48,467 nt of DNA from Loktanella sp. (GTDB lineage: Bacteria > Pseudomonadota > Alphaproteobacteria > Rhodobacterales > Rhodobacteraceae), in NCBI GenBank assembly GCA_024686085.1, contig JAIBDT010000013.1, positions 1 through 48,467 of the forward strand. The letters run 5' to 3'. Both the position numbers and the translations under genes were made by a program. Under the pieces are notes generated by a model. It saw only the letters and a program-made list of their open reading frames with translations, did no database searches and was not told where the DNA came from. Each line of letters starts with the position of its first letter. Position 1 is the stretch's first letter. Shown here piece by piece: positions 25,111-34,345 of this stretch.

Positions 25111-25593
25111 TTAAAATGCCTCTGGTTGCGCTTCGCGGGCCATGTGGTCGAGAACTGCGTTCACGAACTTTGGCTCTTTGCCGTCGTGCGAAAAGGCTTC
25201 GGCCACTTGCACGAATTCAACGATCACGACTTTTGGCGGCGTTCGTTTTTCGAGAAGCTCTGCGCCTGCAGCACGGAACAAGGCCCGCCACGTTGGGTCA
25301 ATGCGCGCGATCGGCCATTTGGCCACCAATGCGCGGTCGGTCATCTGGTCAATCGTCGCTTGGTTATCGACCGCTTTTTCAACAAGCAACCGGAAGGTAT
25401 CAAGATCGCCTTCCTGCATTTCGTATCCGTCAAACGCCTCGCCAAAGCGGTGATCTTCAAATTCTCGGATAACCCGATCAAAGGTTTGTCCAGAGTATTC
25501 CATCTGAAATAGCGCCTGCACAGCATAAAAGCGTGCCGCAGATTTCATTTTCCGAAGCTGGTTATTCGAGATGGGATTGTTTGAAAGTGTCAT
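25111..25593 (-). CDS. nusB: Transcription antitermination factor NusB
   Basis: A 160-residue all-helical factor that joins NusE (S10) on boxA RNA for rRNA antitermination. Family residues include SAARFYAVQALFQMEYSG, ERTPPKVVIVEFVQVAEAF-like (here RTPPKVVIVEFVQVAEAFSH) and FVNAVLDHMAREA. The ATG overlaps the ribH stop in ATGA, so translation is coupled; an internal start at MKSAARF is possible. The ribH-nusB pairing is widely conserved. Confidence 0.95.
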   Translation of the reverse strand: MTLSNNPISNNQLRKMKSAARFYAVQALFQMEYSGQTFDRVIREFEDHRFGEAFDGYEMQEGDLDTFRLLVEKAVDNQATIDQMTDRALVAKWPIARIDPTWRALFRAAGAELLEKRTPPKVVIVEFVQVAEAFSHDGKEPKFVNAVLDHMAREAQPEAF

Positions 25594-26123
25594 GCTGTGG
25601 TCTTGCCGCCCTGCGCCAATAGAATTTCGCTTGTGAACCCGACACCTTGGTCAGGACGGCCCCACTTACGGCTGGCAGCGACAAGGTGCAAGGCCGCAGC
25701 GGCGGCACCCGCCCCTTTATTCATCTGTGCGGGGTCTGCGCGTTCAACGGCTTGATCATGGTTTTCCACAGTTAAGATGCCATTACCGATGCAAATGCCC
25801 TGCAATCCCATCAATTGCAGCGCCCGACTGCTGTCGTTACAGACCGTATCGTAATGTGTTGTCGCCCCACGGATCACGCAGCCAAGTGCCACGTAGCCGT
25901 CGAAATTGCTCATGCGTTCCGCGATTGCGATAGTTGTCGGGATTTCCAGAGCGCCCGTCACGTCGATTGTGTCATAAGTAGCCCCTGCGGCCGCTATCTC
26001 GGCCTGCGCCCCTGCCATCTGCATATCGTAGATGTCTTTATAGTAAGGTGACGCCACGATTAGCAGTTTGACCGGTTTGTCAAAGGTTGGACGCGGAAGG
26101 ATGTAGTGTGTTGACCCAGCCAT
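25590..26123 (-). CDS. ribH: 6,7-dimethyl-8-ribityllumazine synthase
   Basis: Penultimate enzyme of riboflavin synthesis, condensing 5-amino-6-ribitylaminouracil with dihydroxybutanone phosphate. The 177 residues contain VTGALEIPTTIAIAER, ALGCVIRGATTHYD, the catalytic region GICIGNGILTVENHDQA, and AAAALHLVA. The start at 26123 shares one base with the ribB stop (TAATG), showing coupling. The N-terminal extension MAGSTHYILPRPTF is typical of the alphaproteobacterial form. Confidence 0.96.
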   Translation of the reverse strand: MAGSTHYILPRPTFDKPVKLLIVASPYYKDIYDMQMAGAQAEIAAAGATYDTIDVTGALEIPTTIAIAERMSNFDGYVALGCVIRGATTHYDTVCNDSSRALQLMGLQGICIGNGILTVENHDQAVERADPAQMNKGAGAAAAALHLVAASRKWGRPDQGVGFTSEILLAQGGKTTA

Positions 26124-27253
26124 TAACCGATCTCCGAAATGGTTTGCGTGCCTGTGATTTCCAGCCCGTAGGCATCAAGGCCCACGATTTTTGGCTGGGG
26201 CGAGTTGGTCAGCAGCGTGATTTTATGCAACCCGAGCGTTGAGAGAATTTGCGCCCCGACCCCGTATTGCCGCAGGGTTTGTGGCGAGCCTTCGGCGTCT
26301 GGGTCAAGCTTCATTTCGGTGTCGCGCAACAGCACAAGCACGCCCCGCCCGGCATCCCCGATGATCTGCATCGCGTCGCCAAATTCGTTGCGCCGTCCTT
26401 TTGGCCCTGTGCCCACGACGTCAAGCATCGGGTCCATGGCGTGCATGCGTGTCAAAACGGGCGCGTCTGTGCTGATATCGCCCTTGATCAGCGCGATATG
26501 CTCGGCCCCTTGGGTTTCATCGGCATAGATGCGCATTTCCCAGTCCCCGCCAAATTCCGAGGTGATCTGTTCGGAGGTCCGCATTTTGATCAGATTGTCG
26601 TGGCGGCGCCTGTAGGCGATCAGGTCGCTGATCGTTCCGATCTTCAGCCCGTGCATTTGTGCGAATGCCACCAGATCCGGCAGACGCGCCATTTCGCCGT
26701 CTTCTTTCATAATCTCGCAGATCACCCCAGACGGGTTCAGACCTGCAAGACGCGAGATATCTACGGCGGCCTCTGTGTGCCCTGCGCGCACCAGAACGCC
26801 ACCATCACGCGCCCGTAATGGAAACACGTGACCAGGAGTTGCGATGTCAGCGGCCCCTTTGGACGCATCGATGGCCACAGAGACGGTGCGCGCGCGATCA
26901 GCGGCGGAAATGCCTGTGGTCACGCCTTCGCGGGCCTCGATGGAAATGGTAAAAGCTGTCTCGTGGCGCGACGAGTTGTTCGTGGCCATCAAGGGCAGTC
27001 CCAGCGCGTCGATCCTGTCACTTGGTAACGTCAAACAAATCAAGCCACGCCCGTGTTTGGCCATGAAGTTGATCGCGTCCGGTGTTGCCATTTGCGCGGG
27101 AATGACCAGATCGCCTTCGTTTTCGCGGTCCTCGTGGTCGACGAGCACAAACATGCGCCCGTTGCGTGCGTCATCAATGATTTCGTCAATCGGGCTAATG
27201 GCGTCGGACCAGTCTTGTTCAACTTGGCCGGGAGTTTCGAAAGTCACTGTCAT
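26123..27253 (-). CDS. ribB: 3,4-dihydroxy-2-butanone-4-phosphate synthase fused to a degenerate GTP cyclohydrolase II-like domain
   Basis: The 376 residues begin with a full DHBP synthase domain (to about 235): FVLVDHEDRENEGDLVIPAQ, TPGHVFPLRARDGGVLVRAGHTEA and GVICEIMKEDGEMAR. The C-terminal part is shaped like RibA, but where RibA has its C..C-x-C zinc ligands (the GDxFGSxRCDCG region) this protein reads DVVGTGPKGRRNEFGDAMQ with no cysteine, and QEGRGIG is absent after GRGVLVLLRD. It therefore probably lacks GTP cyclohydrolase II activity, as in the described RibBX fusions, and a separate ribA is expected elsewhere. Between ribE and ribH in the operon. Confidence 0.94.
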   Translation of the reverse strand: MTVTFETPGQVEQDWSDAISPIDEIIDDARNGRMFVLVDHEDRENEGDLVIPAQMATPDAINFMAKHGRGLICLTLPSDRIDALGLPLMATNNSSRHETAFTISIEAREGVTTGISAADRARTVSVAIDASKGAADIATPGHVFPLRARDGGVLVRAGHTEAAVDISRLAGLNPSGVICEIMKEDGEMARLPDLVAFAQMHGLKIGTISDLIAYRRRHDNLIKMRTSEQITSEFGGDWEMRIYADETQGAEHIALIKGDISTDAPVLTRMHAMDPMLDVVGTGPKGRRNEFGDAMQIIGDAGRGVLVLLRDTEMKLDPDAEGSPQTLRQYGVGAQILSTLGLHKITLLTNSPQPKIVGLDAYGLEITGTQTISEIG

Positions 27254-27317
27254 GAGGCACCTTTTTGCGTTGGCAATTCAATACGCGCTTGGCCGGAATT
27301 TGGAAAGAGGCGTGCGG

Positions 27318-27914
27318 TTAGTCGAATTCGCGCAGCCGTGCGACGTAGCGGGCCATGGTGTCGATCTCGATGTTGATTTTGTCGCCTACCATTGACGCGC
27401 CCCATGTTGTGACCTCTTTGGTGTGCGGAATGATATTGACCCCAAAGTCGCATCCATCGACGGCGTTCACTGTCAGGGATGTGCCGTTGAGCGCAACTGA
27501 CCCTTTCGGTGCGATATATTTGGCCAGTTCTGCAGGTGCCCTGAACACAAAGCGCGTGCTGTCGCCCTCATCGGTCATGCTGATAATTTCGGCAACGCCG
27601 TCGACGTGCCCCGACACGATGTGCCCACCAAGTTCGTCGCCCAAGCGCAAGGCCCCTTCAAGGTTAATCTGTCGCCCGACAGACCAAGCCCCAATATTGG
27701 TCGCATTCACGCTTTCGGCAGAGATATCAACGTCGAACCAATTACCGTCATCCGCGCCCATCGCCACAACGGTCAGACAGACGCCTTCACAGGCAATAGA
27801 GGCCCCGAGATCAATGCCCGTAATGTCATAAGAGGTGCCAATCCTTGCGCGCAAATCACCTTGCTGATCCAGCGCGCGAACAACGCCCAAATCGGTCACA
27901 ATCCCTGTAAACAT
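27318..27914 (-). CDS. ribE: Riboflavin synthase (alpha chain)
   Basis: A 198-residue enzyme that dismutates two lumazines to riboflavin. Two internal repeats are visible, starting MFTGIVTDLGVVRALDQQGD and, near residue 97, EHIVSGHVDGVAEII-type (here GGHIVSGHVDGVAEIISM); each has SIACEGVCLTV or SVALNGTSLTV. CAGGAGTATCGTC precedes ATG 27914. It leads ribE-ribB-ribH-nusB on the minus strand and is divergent from kpsS, with 150 bases between starts. Confidence 0.95.
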   Translation of the reverse strand: MFTGIVTDLGVVRALDQQGDLRARIGTSYDITGIDLGASIACEGVCLTVVAMGADDGNWFDVDISAESVNATNIGAWSVGRQINLEGALRLGDELGGHIVSGHVDGVAEIISMTDEGDSTRFVFRAPAELAKYIAPKGSVALNGTSLTVNAVDGCDFGVNIIPHTKEVTTWGASMVGDKINIEIDTMARYVARLREFD

Positions 27915-28064
27915 GACGATACTCCTGCTATGTTTCCCCTGACCTAGCGGTTGCATCTGTTGCAATCAAGTCATGGCAGGACAGTGTTGCTTGCGTTATG
28001 CCTTAATCCTGCCAAAAGGATTGACGATAAAGTTGTGTTAAGTTTTTAAAGGTACCCCTTCGCT

Positions 28065-29351
28065 GTGTCCGATCCAAACGCCAGACGCTTTCTATTTTTG
28101 CAAGGAACGCATGGCCCTTTCTTCCACAGGCTTGCGAAAATGTTGCGTGCAGCAGGTGGCGAAATCTGGCGCGTGGGATTTAACGCGGGCGACCGTGCGT
28201 TCTGGTTTGGTGCCCCCGGCTACATCCCGTTTCGTGGCGCGATTGAGGACTGGCCCGATACTTTTGCGGGTCTGATCACAGAGCATCAGATCACGGATGT
28301 CGTGCTTTACGGCGATACCCGCCCTATTCACGCCGAGGCTGTCACGCAGGCGCAGGCCGCGGGTTTGCGTATCCATGTGTTCGAAGAAGGCTATATGCGC
28401 CCTTATTGGATCACCTACGAGCGCGGCGGCACCAACGGCAATTCGCGCCTGATGGAACTAACTGTGCCGCAAATGCAAAAAGCTTTGGCGCTGTCTGACC
28501 TTGAGGTCCCGACCCCGCCTGCCCATTGGGGTGATATGCGCCAACATGTGTTTTATGGCGCACTTTACCATTGGTTTGTTTTGTTTCGGAACGGTCACTA
28601 TCGCAAGTTGGTTCGCCACCGCGAATTGCCCGTGTTGACCGAGGCACTGCTTTACACCCGCCGCTTGTTTTTGATGCCATTTATCGCGTTGGACCGCCGG
28701 ATTTCGACGGCGCGCATTCGCTTTGGCGGGTTTCCCTATCATCTGGTGTTGATGCAGTTGGAACATGACGCCAGCTTTCAAAAGCATTCTCCGTTTACGC
28801 GGATGCAGGAATTCATTGAGGTCGTGCTAGAAGGTTTTGCCAATGGCACCGCCCGCCATCACCATTTGGTTTTCAAAGCGCACCCTTTGGAAAATGGTCG
28901 TTCCCCGTTGCGCAAAATCATCCGCGACTGTGCAAAGGCACATGGTGTCGCGGGCCGAGTGCATTATGTGCGCGGCGGCAAACTGGCGCAATTGTTGGAT
29001 CATGCCCGCACGGCCGTTACGGTCAATTCTACCGCAGGTCAGCAGGTGTTGTGGCGCGGCATTCCGATTAAGGTATTCGGCGACGCTGTCTATGCAAAGC
29101 CAGAGTTCGTGTCCGAGCAAACACTGACCGGATTCTTCACCAGCCCTGCCCGCCCTGATAGCAAGGCCTATAAAGATTACCGCCGCTATTTATTGGAAAC
29201 CAGCCAAATTCCGGGTGGTTTTTATTCGGCTAAGGGCCGTCGTCAACTGATGCGCCAGATCGTTGATATGCTTTTGGCGGACGAAGATCCCTATGATGCG
29301 TTGAAATCTGGGAAAGTTCCCCCGCGCCAGCCCTTGCGGGTCGTGAACTAG
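28065..29351 (+). CDS. kpsS: Capsular polysaccharide synthesis protein KpsS-like
   Basis: A 428-residue cytosolic glycosyltransferase of the KpsS family, which in group 2 capsule systems builds the poly-beta-Kdo linker on a lipid anchor with KpsC. Family stretches are LFLQGTHGPFFHRLAKML near the start, FEEGYMRPYWITYERGGTNG, VFKAHPLENGR, and TVNSTAGQQVLWRGIPIKVF. The start is GTG at 28065 with AAAGG upstream. A TTGACG at 28021-28026 may be part of the promoter, without a clear -10. First gene of the capsule module inside the riboflavin cluster. Confidence 0.88.
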   Translation: MSDPNARRFLFLQGTHGPFFHRLAKMLRAAGGEIWRVGFNAGDRAFWFGAPGYIPFRGAIEDWPDTFAGLITEHQITDVVLYGDTRPIHAEAVTQAQAAGLRIHVFEEGYMRPYWITYERGGTNGNSRLMELTVPQMQKALALSDLEVPTPPAHWGDMRQHVFYGALYHWFVLFRNGHYRKLVRHRELPVLTEALLYTRRLFLMPFIALDRRISTARIRFGGFPYHLVLMQLEHDASFQKHSPFTRMQEFIEVVLEGFANGTARHHHLVFKAHPLENGRSPLRKIIRDCAKAHGVAGRVHYVRGGKLAQLLDHARTAVTVNSTAGQQVLWRGIPIKVFGDAVYAKPEFVSEQTLTGFFTSPARPDSKAYKDYRRYLLETSQIPGGFYSAKGRRQLMRQIVDMLLADEDPYDALKSGKVPPRQPLRVVN

Positions 29352-29516
29352 TCACACACAACACCTAGCGGTTACCGCCTGATGCGCGGCATAGGCGCAA
29401 CAGTTATCCTAACCGATCCGGAAACAATCCCAAGGCTGACTAGCTTTTGGCCCACGATTCCCGTAGCTTAAAAAGAAAACTTGAGGCCAACAATAATAGG
29501 TCGAGGAGACCGAGCA

Positions 29517-30650
29517 GTGATTTCTCTTACATTGCGCTTTGCAAAAGGCGCGGCCCTTGTGGTGACGCTTGGCCTTGTGGCCTCGTGAGGTTTGCCGCGT
29601 TCAGGACCGAACAAAGCCGAGATTTTCTCGGGCTCCGTGATGGAACAGGGCGATGCCTTTGTTCTTGTTGTTGATGACCGCGTGAACCGGATCGCCGCTG
29701 TGACCCCTGCTTTGGGATTTTCGGCAGGCTTTACCAATGCATCGGTCGTCGGGTCTGACACGATCCGTGCGGGTGATGTTTTGGGTCTGACGATCTGGGA
29801 AAACGTGGATGATGGCCTGTTGGTCCCGCAAGGCCAGAACGCAACTGTGCTGGAAGAAGTCCAAGTGGACGGGTCCGGCTTTATCTTTGTTCCTTATGCT
29901 GGTCGCGTGAAAGCTGCGGGCAATACGCCCGAAGCCATCCGCCGCATTATTTCTGACAAATTGTCTGACCAGACCCCTGACCCACAGGTGCAGGTCCGTC
30001 GTTTGGCGGGTGACGGGTCAACGGTATCCATTGTTGGCGCAGTTGGCGCGCAGGGTGTTTATCCGATTGAGCGTCCGACACGCACGCTGGCTGCCATGCT
30101 CGCCGCTGCGGGTGGTGTCGCTGTGCAGCCAGAGATCGCTCAAGTCACCGTTGTGCGCGGCAATCATTCTGGGTCCATCTGGTTTGAAGATCTTTACGAC
30201 CATCCCGGTCATGACATCGCCCTGCGCGGTGGTGACCGTATTATTGTCGAGCAAGACACCCGCAGCTTTACCGCTTTGGGCGCAACGGGTACGCAGAACC
30301 GCGTGACGTTTGAAAGCCAGACATTGTCCGCGATTGAGGCGATTGCCCAAGTTGGCGGTTTGCAGTCCACATTGGCCGATCCGACAGGTGTCTTTGTGTT
30401 TCGCAACGAGCCAGAGGAAATCGCCCAGCAATTGCTTGGCCGCACCGACATCACAGGCACCCAGCGTGTGATCTATGTGCTGGACCTGACACGCCCGAAC
30501 GGCATGTTTATGGCACGCGACTTTGCTATTCGTGACGAAGACACTGTTTACGTGACCGAGGCGCCATATACCCAGTTTAACAAGGCGATTGCTGCTGCAA
30601 CAGGATCCTTGAGCGCAGTCAACAGCCTGTCGACTGCGGCTGGAAACTAA
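29517..30650 (+). pseudogene. Wza/BexD-like polysaccharide export lipoprotein with in-frame TGA at the lipobox cysteine
   Basis: Outer membrane polysaccharide export protein. From GTG 29517, with GAGGAG well placed ahead of it, the frame reads a signal peptide VISLTLRFAKGAALVVTLGL-VAS, then TGA at 29586-29588, then GLPRSGPNKAEIFSGSVMEQ and the rest of the protein. In this family a Cys (lipid attachment site) is expected directly after VAS, so TGA replaces a TGC/TGT codon. The remaining 352 residues look intact: export domain TIRAGDVLGLTIWENVDDGL, QVDGSGFIFVPYAGRV and SLBB-type repeats (VSIVGAVGAQGVYPI, IEAIAQVGGLQS). Either a nonsense mutation, a sequencing error, or readthrough. Initiation after the TGA would give a protein without export signal. 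Confidence 0.85.
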
Positions 30651-30653
30651 ACA

Positions 30654-32666
30654 ATGCGCCAATCGGCCAAAATTGACGCCGCGAGTGAAAGCTCGCGGCG
30701 TCTTTACGTCTATAACGGTGGTTTTCTGACCAATGCGCGGGTCCGACGTATTCTGACGCTCAGCGGTTTTAACATTAAACTCGGCAAGCCTAGCGAGGGT
30801 GATTTAGTCGGCGTTTGGGGCCATAGCCCTACGTCCCCGCGCGGCGAGGCAGTTGCCGCCAAGACCGACACCCCCATTTTGCGCGTCGAGGATGCGTTTC
30901 TGCGCTCGGTGCGCACGGGTCGCGATGGCGACGACCCTATTGGCCTGCATATTGATCATAATGGCGTGCATTTTGATCCTAGCACGGTGTGCGAGCTGGA
31001 ACAGATGCTGCGCGATCATCCGCTGGATGATACCGCCCTTTTAGCCCGCGCCCGCGACGGGATTGAAACGCTGACATCGGCCCATCTGTCCAAATACAAC
31101 GCTTTTGACCCTGCCACCCCTGCCCCTGATCCGGGCTATGTGGTGGTGATCGACCAGACCCGCGGCGATGCCTCGGTGAAAGCCAGCGGCGCTGATTTAA
31201 ATACGTTTCGCGAGATGTTGTTTTATGCCCAGACGGATCATCCGTCCGCCAAGATCATCATCAAGACCCATCCAGAGACCGCATCGGGCCATCGCAGCGG
31301 TTATTATACCGAGGCCGATACATCCGAGCGCATCAGTCTTCTTGATACTCCGGTTTCCCCCTATGCTTTGTTTGAAGGCGCGATTGCTGTCTACACTGTC
31401 AGCAGTCAAATGGGTTTTGAGGCCATCCTGACAGGCCATAAACCCGTCGTGTTTGGTCAGCCGTTTTACATGGGATGGGGCCTGTCGCAAGATCGCAAGC
31501 CGCTTGACCGCAGACAGCGGAAACTGACGCGCAATCAATTGTTTGCGGCTGCAATGTTGCTGTATCCCAAGTGGTATGACCCGTTTCACGACTGTCTTTG
31601 TAGCTTTGAAACCGCGACCGTGACATTGACCGCCGCCGCGCGTGCTTGGCGCGATGATCATGCCGGTTGGACTGCCCATGGCATGCGGCTTTGGAAGCGT
31701 AGACCTTTGCAAAAGTTCTTTGGAACTTATGCGCCGGTCAAGTTTCAGCACGGTGATCCGGCAGATGGGCCTCAGATGGTTTGGGCAGGCAAGATCACCC
31801 CTGCGCTTTCGGCGCATGGCGTTTCCCGTGTCGAGGATGGCTTTCTACGGTCGCGCGGTTTAGGTGCTAATTTGATTTCACCGCTATCTTTAGCTCTTTA
31901 TAATGTGGGTATTTATTATGACCCGACGGCGCCAAGCCAGTTGGAAGCATTGATCGAGAAAAGTGGTAGCCTATCAAACGCGGCGCGGGCACGTGCGGAG
32001 AAGTTGATTGCGTCACTGATCAATGCGCGCCTTTCGAAATACAATGTCGGTGGCACCGAGATCGCGGCGCTGCCCGAAGGCCGCCGCATCTTGGTTCCAG
32101 GACAAGTTGAGGATGATGCTTCGATCAAACTTGGTGCGGGTGACGTAAAAACCAACCGCGATCTGTTGGCGGCTTGTCGTGCGACGAACCCCGCCGCAGT
32201 GATCTTGTACAAGCCGCATCCTGATGTAGAGGCAGGATTACGCATAGGTGCTGTGGATGATGCCGCTGAACTGGCGGATGTTGTGCTGGCGCAAACCGAC
32301 CCGATTGCGGCTTTGGCCCATGTGGATGAAGTTTGGACGATGACCTCGCTTTTAGGGTTCGAGGCCTTGCTGCGCGGCAAGCGCGTGACCTGTCTTGGCA
32401 CGCCTTTCTATGCAGGCTGGGGCCTGACAGATGACCGTGCGATGCCCATCACGCGCAGAACCGCGACCCCTGACCTGACTGCCTTGGTCCACGCGGTTTT
32501 GATTGATTATCCACGATATTTTGACCCCAAAACGGGTCTTCCCTGCCCCGTCGAAATCGTCGTCGAGCGCTTGTCGACGGGCGACATCCCCAAGGCGGGG
32601 CCGCTAAACCGGATTGTGGCAAAGCTACAGGGTGCCTTGGCTAGCTACGCGCATTTGTGGCGCTAA
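30654..32666 (+). CDS. kpsC: Capsular polysaccharide synthesis protein KpsC-like, two homologous halves
   Basis: A 670-residue dual-domain transferase matching KpsC, which alternates Kdo additions in the capsule linker. The halves repeat each other: VVVIDQTRGDASVKASGADL and ILVPGQVEDDASIKLGAGDV; IIIKTHPETASG and VILYKPHPDVEAG; QMGFEAILTGHKPVVFGQPF and LLGFEALLRGKRVTCLGTPF, each followed by a Y-M/A-G-W-G-L-S/T-x-D-R. The ATG lies 3 bases after the wza-like stop. Its stop overlaps that of the convergent ribD by 3 bases. Together with kpsS this gives the capsule linker pair; no KpsMT transporter is in the window. Confidence 0.92.
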   Translation: MRQSAKIDAASESSRRLYVYNGGFLTNARVRRILTLSGFNIKLGKPSEGDLVGVWGHSPTSPRGEAVAAKTDTPILRVEDAFLRSVRTGRDGDDPIGLHIDHNGVHFDPSTVCELEQMLRDHPLDDTALLARARDGIETLTSAHLSKYNAFDPATPAPDPGYVVVIDQTRGDASVKASGADLNTFREMLFYAQTDHPSAKIIIKTHPETASGHRSGYYTEADTSERISLLDTPVSPYALFEGAIAVYTVSSQMGFEAILTGHKPVVFGQPFYMGWGLSQDRKPLDRRQRKLTRNQLFAAAMLLYPKWYDPFHDCLCSFETATVTLTAAARAWRDDHAGWTAHGMRLWKRRPLQKFFGTYAPVKFQHGDPADGPQMVWAGKITPALSAHGVSRVEDGFLRSRGLGANLISPLSLALYNVGIYYDPTAPSQLEALIEKSGSLSNAARARAEKLIASLINARLSKYNVGGTEIAALPEGRRILVPGQVEDDASIKLGAGDVKTNRDLLAACRATNPAAVILYKPHPDVEAGLRIGAVDDAAELADVVLAQTDPIAALAHVDEVWTMTSLLGFEALLRGKRVTCLGTPFYAGWGLTDDRAMPITRRTATPDLTALVHAVLIDYPRYFDPKTGLPCPVEIVVERLSTGDIPKAGPLNRIVAKLQGALASYAHLWR

Positions 32667-33751
32667 GCGAACTGCCAACGCTGCATGACGTCGTGGCCTA
32701 ATTGGCGTTGCTCTATCAGCGTCAATTGCGGGGCGTCTTTCAGTGCCGTGACCCCGAGAGAACCGACACCGGGTAGCCCGTCCGCACCGATTAGCTTTGG
32801 CCCTTGGAAGGTGACCATCTCATCGACAAGCCCCGCCTTGATCAGTGACGCGGCCAATGCGCCGCCCCCTTCGCAGAAGATACGTGTTAGCCCTGCGGAT
32901 GCGAGGTTTTGGAGTGCCAACGCGATATCAACACTGCCCTGTGTCAGCGTGCACGGGATCGAGATCGCGCCGCGCTGCACCCATGGGCCTACATCGACGG
33001 CGCCGTGGCAGAGCCAGACGGGCTGATCTTTGGCGGTCTGTGCCAGTTTGCTGGAAAGCCGCAGGTTCAGATCGGAGGACACAACGACGCGCACGGGTTG
33101 GAATTTGATCCCCATGTCGCGCACATCAAGCATCGGGTCATCTGCACGCACGGTGCCTGCGCCAACCATCACTGCGTCATGCCGCGCCCGCATGGCGTGG
33201 ACCAGTCGCCGCGATTGTGGCCCTGTGATCCACTGGCTGTCGCCTGTGCGTGTCGCGATATGACCGTCGACGGTCGTTGCAAGTTTCAGGGTCACGAAGG
33301 GCCGGCCTTTGATTTGGGTCAGAAAAAACCCAGCGTGGTCGGCATCTGCTTGGTCTTTTAGGACGCCTGTCCGCACGTTGATCCCTGCCGCGCGCAACAT
33401 TGCGAGGCCTGTGCCTGACACTTTGGGATTTGGGTCGCCAGTCGCCACGACAACCTGAGCCACGCCTGCCGTGATGAGAGCCTGCGCGCAAGGAGGGGTT
33501 TTGCCGTGGTGTGAACAGGGTTCTAGCGTCACGTAGGCGGTGGCGCCTTTTGCTGCGACACCTGCCTGCGCGAGGGCTTGGGTTTCTGCATGGGGTCTGC
33601 CGCCGTCTGCTGTATGACCGCGTCCGACGATCACCTCATCTTTGACGATCACGCAGCCGACCGCAGGGTTAGGCCAAACGCGGCCCATCCCACGCCGGCC
33701 TAAGCTGAGGGCCAGCGCCATAAAGCGGGCGTCATTCTTCTGGTTTTGCAT
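32663..33751 (-). CDS. ribD: Bifunctional riboflavin deaminase-reductase
   Basis: A 362-residue enzyme for the second and third riboflavin steps. The N-terminal deaminase has HAETQAL and [11 protein letters not shown], which hold the zinc ligands. The reductase domain starts near [20 protein letters not shown] and includes [14 protein letters not shown]. The start at 33751 ([20 protein letters not shown]) overlaps the nrdR end by 20 bases and matches the usual N-terminus. The gene is part of a nrdR-ribD unit, separated from ribE by the capsule genes on the other strand. Confidence 0.95.
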   Translation of the reverse strand: MQNQKNDARFMALALSLGRRGMGRVWPNPAVGCVIVKDEVIVGRGHTADGGRPHAETQALAQAGVAAKGATAYVTLEPCSHHGKTPPCAQALITAGVAQVVVATGDPNPKVSGTGLAMLRAAGINVRTGVLKDQADADHAGFFLTQIKGRPFVTLKLATTVDGHIATRTGDSQWITGPQSRRLVHAMRARHDAVMVGAGTVRADDPMLDVRDMGIKFQPVRVVVSSDLNLRLSSKLAQTAKDQPVWLCHGAVDVGPWVQRGAISIPCTLTQGSVDIALALQNLASAGLTRIFCEGGGALAASLIKAGLVDEMVTFQGPKLIGADGLPGVGSLGVTALKDAPQLTLIEQRQLGHDVMQRWQFA

Positions 33752-34199
33752 CCGGACGCAATTCGCTGACGAATTTGTCGAAATCATCTGCGGCTTGGAA
33801 GTTCTTGTAAACACTCGCAAAACGCACGTAGGCAACGGTATCGATACGGGCCAGACTTTCCATCACAATCTCGCCAATTGCCGTAGATTGAATGTCGGTT
33901 TCGCCCAGACTTTCCAAGCGCCGCACGATGCCCGAGATCATCTGATCCATGCGCTCTGGCTCGACGGGGCGTTTTTGCAGGCTGATGCGGATTGAGCGTT
34001 CTAGCTTGTCGCGGTCAAAATCTTCGCGTCGTCCATTCGATTTGATAACAACCAAATCACGGAGCTGCACGCGCTCGTAAGTCGTAAATCTGCCGCCACA
34101 CGCGGGGCAAAAGCGACGTCTGCGGATGGCGACATGGTCTTCCGCTGGACGTGAATCTTTAACTTGTGTGTCGACGTTTCCGCAAAAGGGGCAACGCAT
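33732..34199 (-). CDS. nrdR: Ribonucleotide reductase regulator NrdR
   Basis: A 155-residue repressor of ribonucleotide reductase genes that senses ATP/dATP. The zinc ribbon is [15 protein letters not shown] with CPACGGRF, followed by an ATP-cone domain ([20 protein letters not shown]). AGGACAGGCCC precedes ATG 34199. It overlaps ribD by 20 bases, a neighbour pair seen in many bacteria. No NrdR box was recognised ahead of the gene. Confidence 0.96.
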   Translation of the reverse strand: MRCPFCGNVDTQVKDSRPAEDHVAIRRRRFCPACGGRFTTYERVQLRDLVVIKSNGRREDFDRDKLERSIRISLQKRPVEPERMDQMISGIVRRLESLGETDIQSTAIGEIVMESLARIDTVAYVRFASVYKNFQAADDFDKFVSELRPDAKPEE

Positions 34200-34250
34200 G
34201 GGCCTGTCCTCGTTCTATTTTTATACTGCCAGTCGTGGGTATGTTCCCAC

Positions 34251-34259
34251 TTATCCACA
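34251..34259 (+). promoter_or_regulatory. Perfect DnaA box in the nrdR upstream region
   Basis: TTATCCACA exactly matches the consensus DnaA box. It is a single copy in the non-coding DNA between nrdR and the secreted-protein gene, so this is not an origin by itself. A role in controlling nrdR (nucleotide supply) would be reasonable but is inference. Confidence 0.5.
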
Positions 34260-34345
34260 GGACTATAGGAGGCTCGGCACAAATTGGGTAGTCAGAAAAT
34301 CCAAGCACTAAATGGTGTGTCCATAAGGACTCGGTTCCGTTTGGG

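Noticed and set aside
27915..28064. FMN riboswitch in the riboflavin region
   Set aside because: The 150 bases between ribE and kpsS are too short and lack the conserved multi-stem core of an FMN aptamer.
28065..32666. Genomic island with integrase or transposase around the capsule genes
   Set aside because: No mobile element genes, direct repeats or tRNA at the edges, and kpsC overlaps the ribD stop, so recent insertion is not supported.
34251..34259. Replication origin suggested by the DnaA box
   Set aside because: Only one box, no AT-rich unwinding region, and no dnaA, dnaN, parA or hemE nearby.
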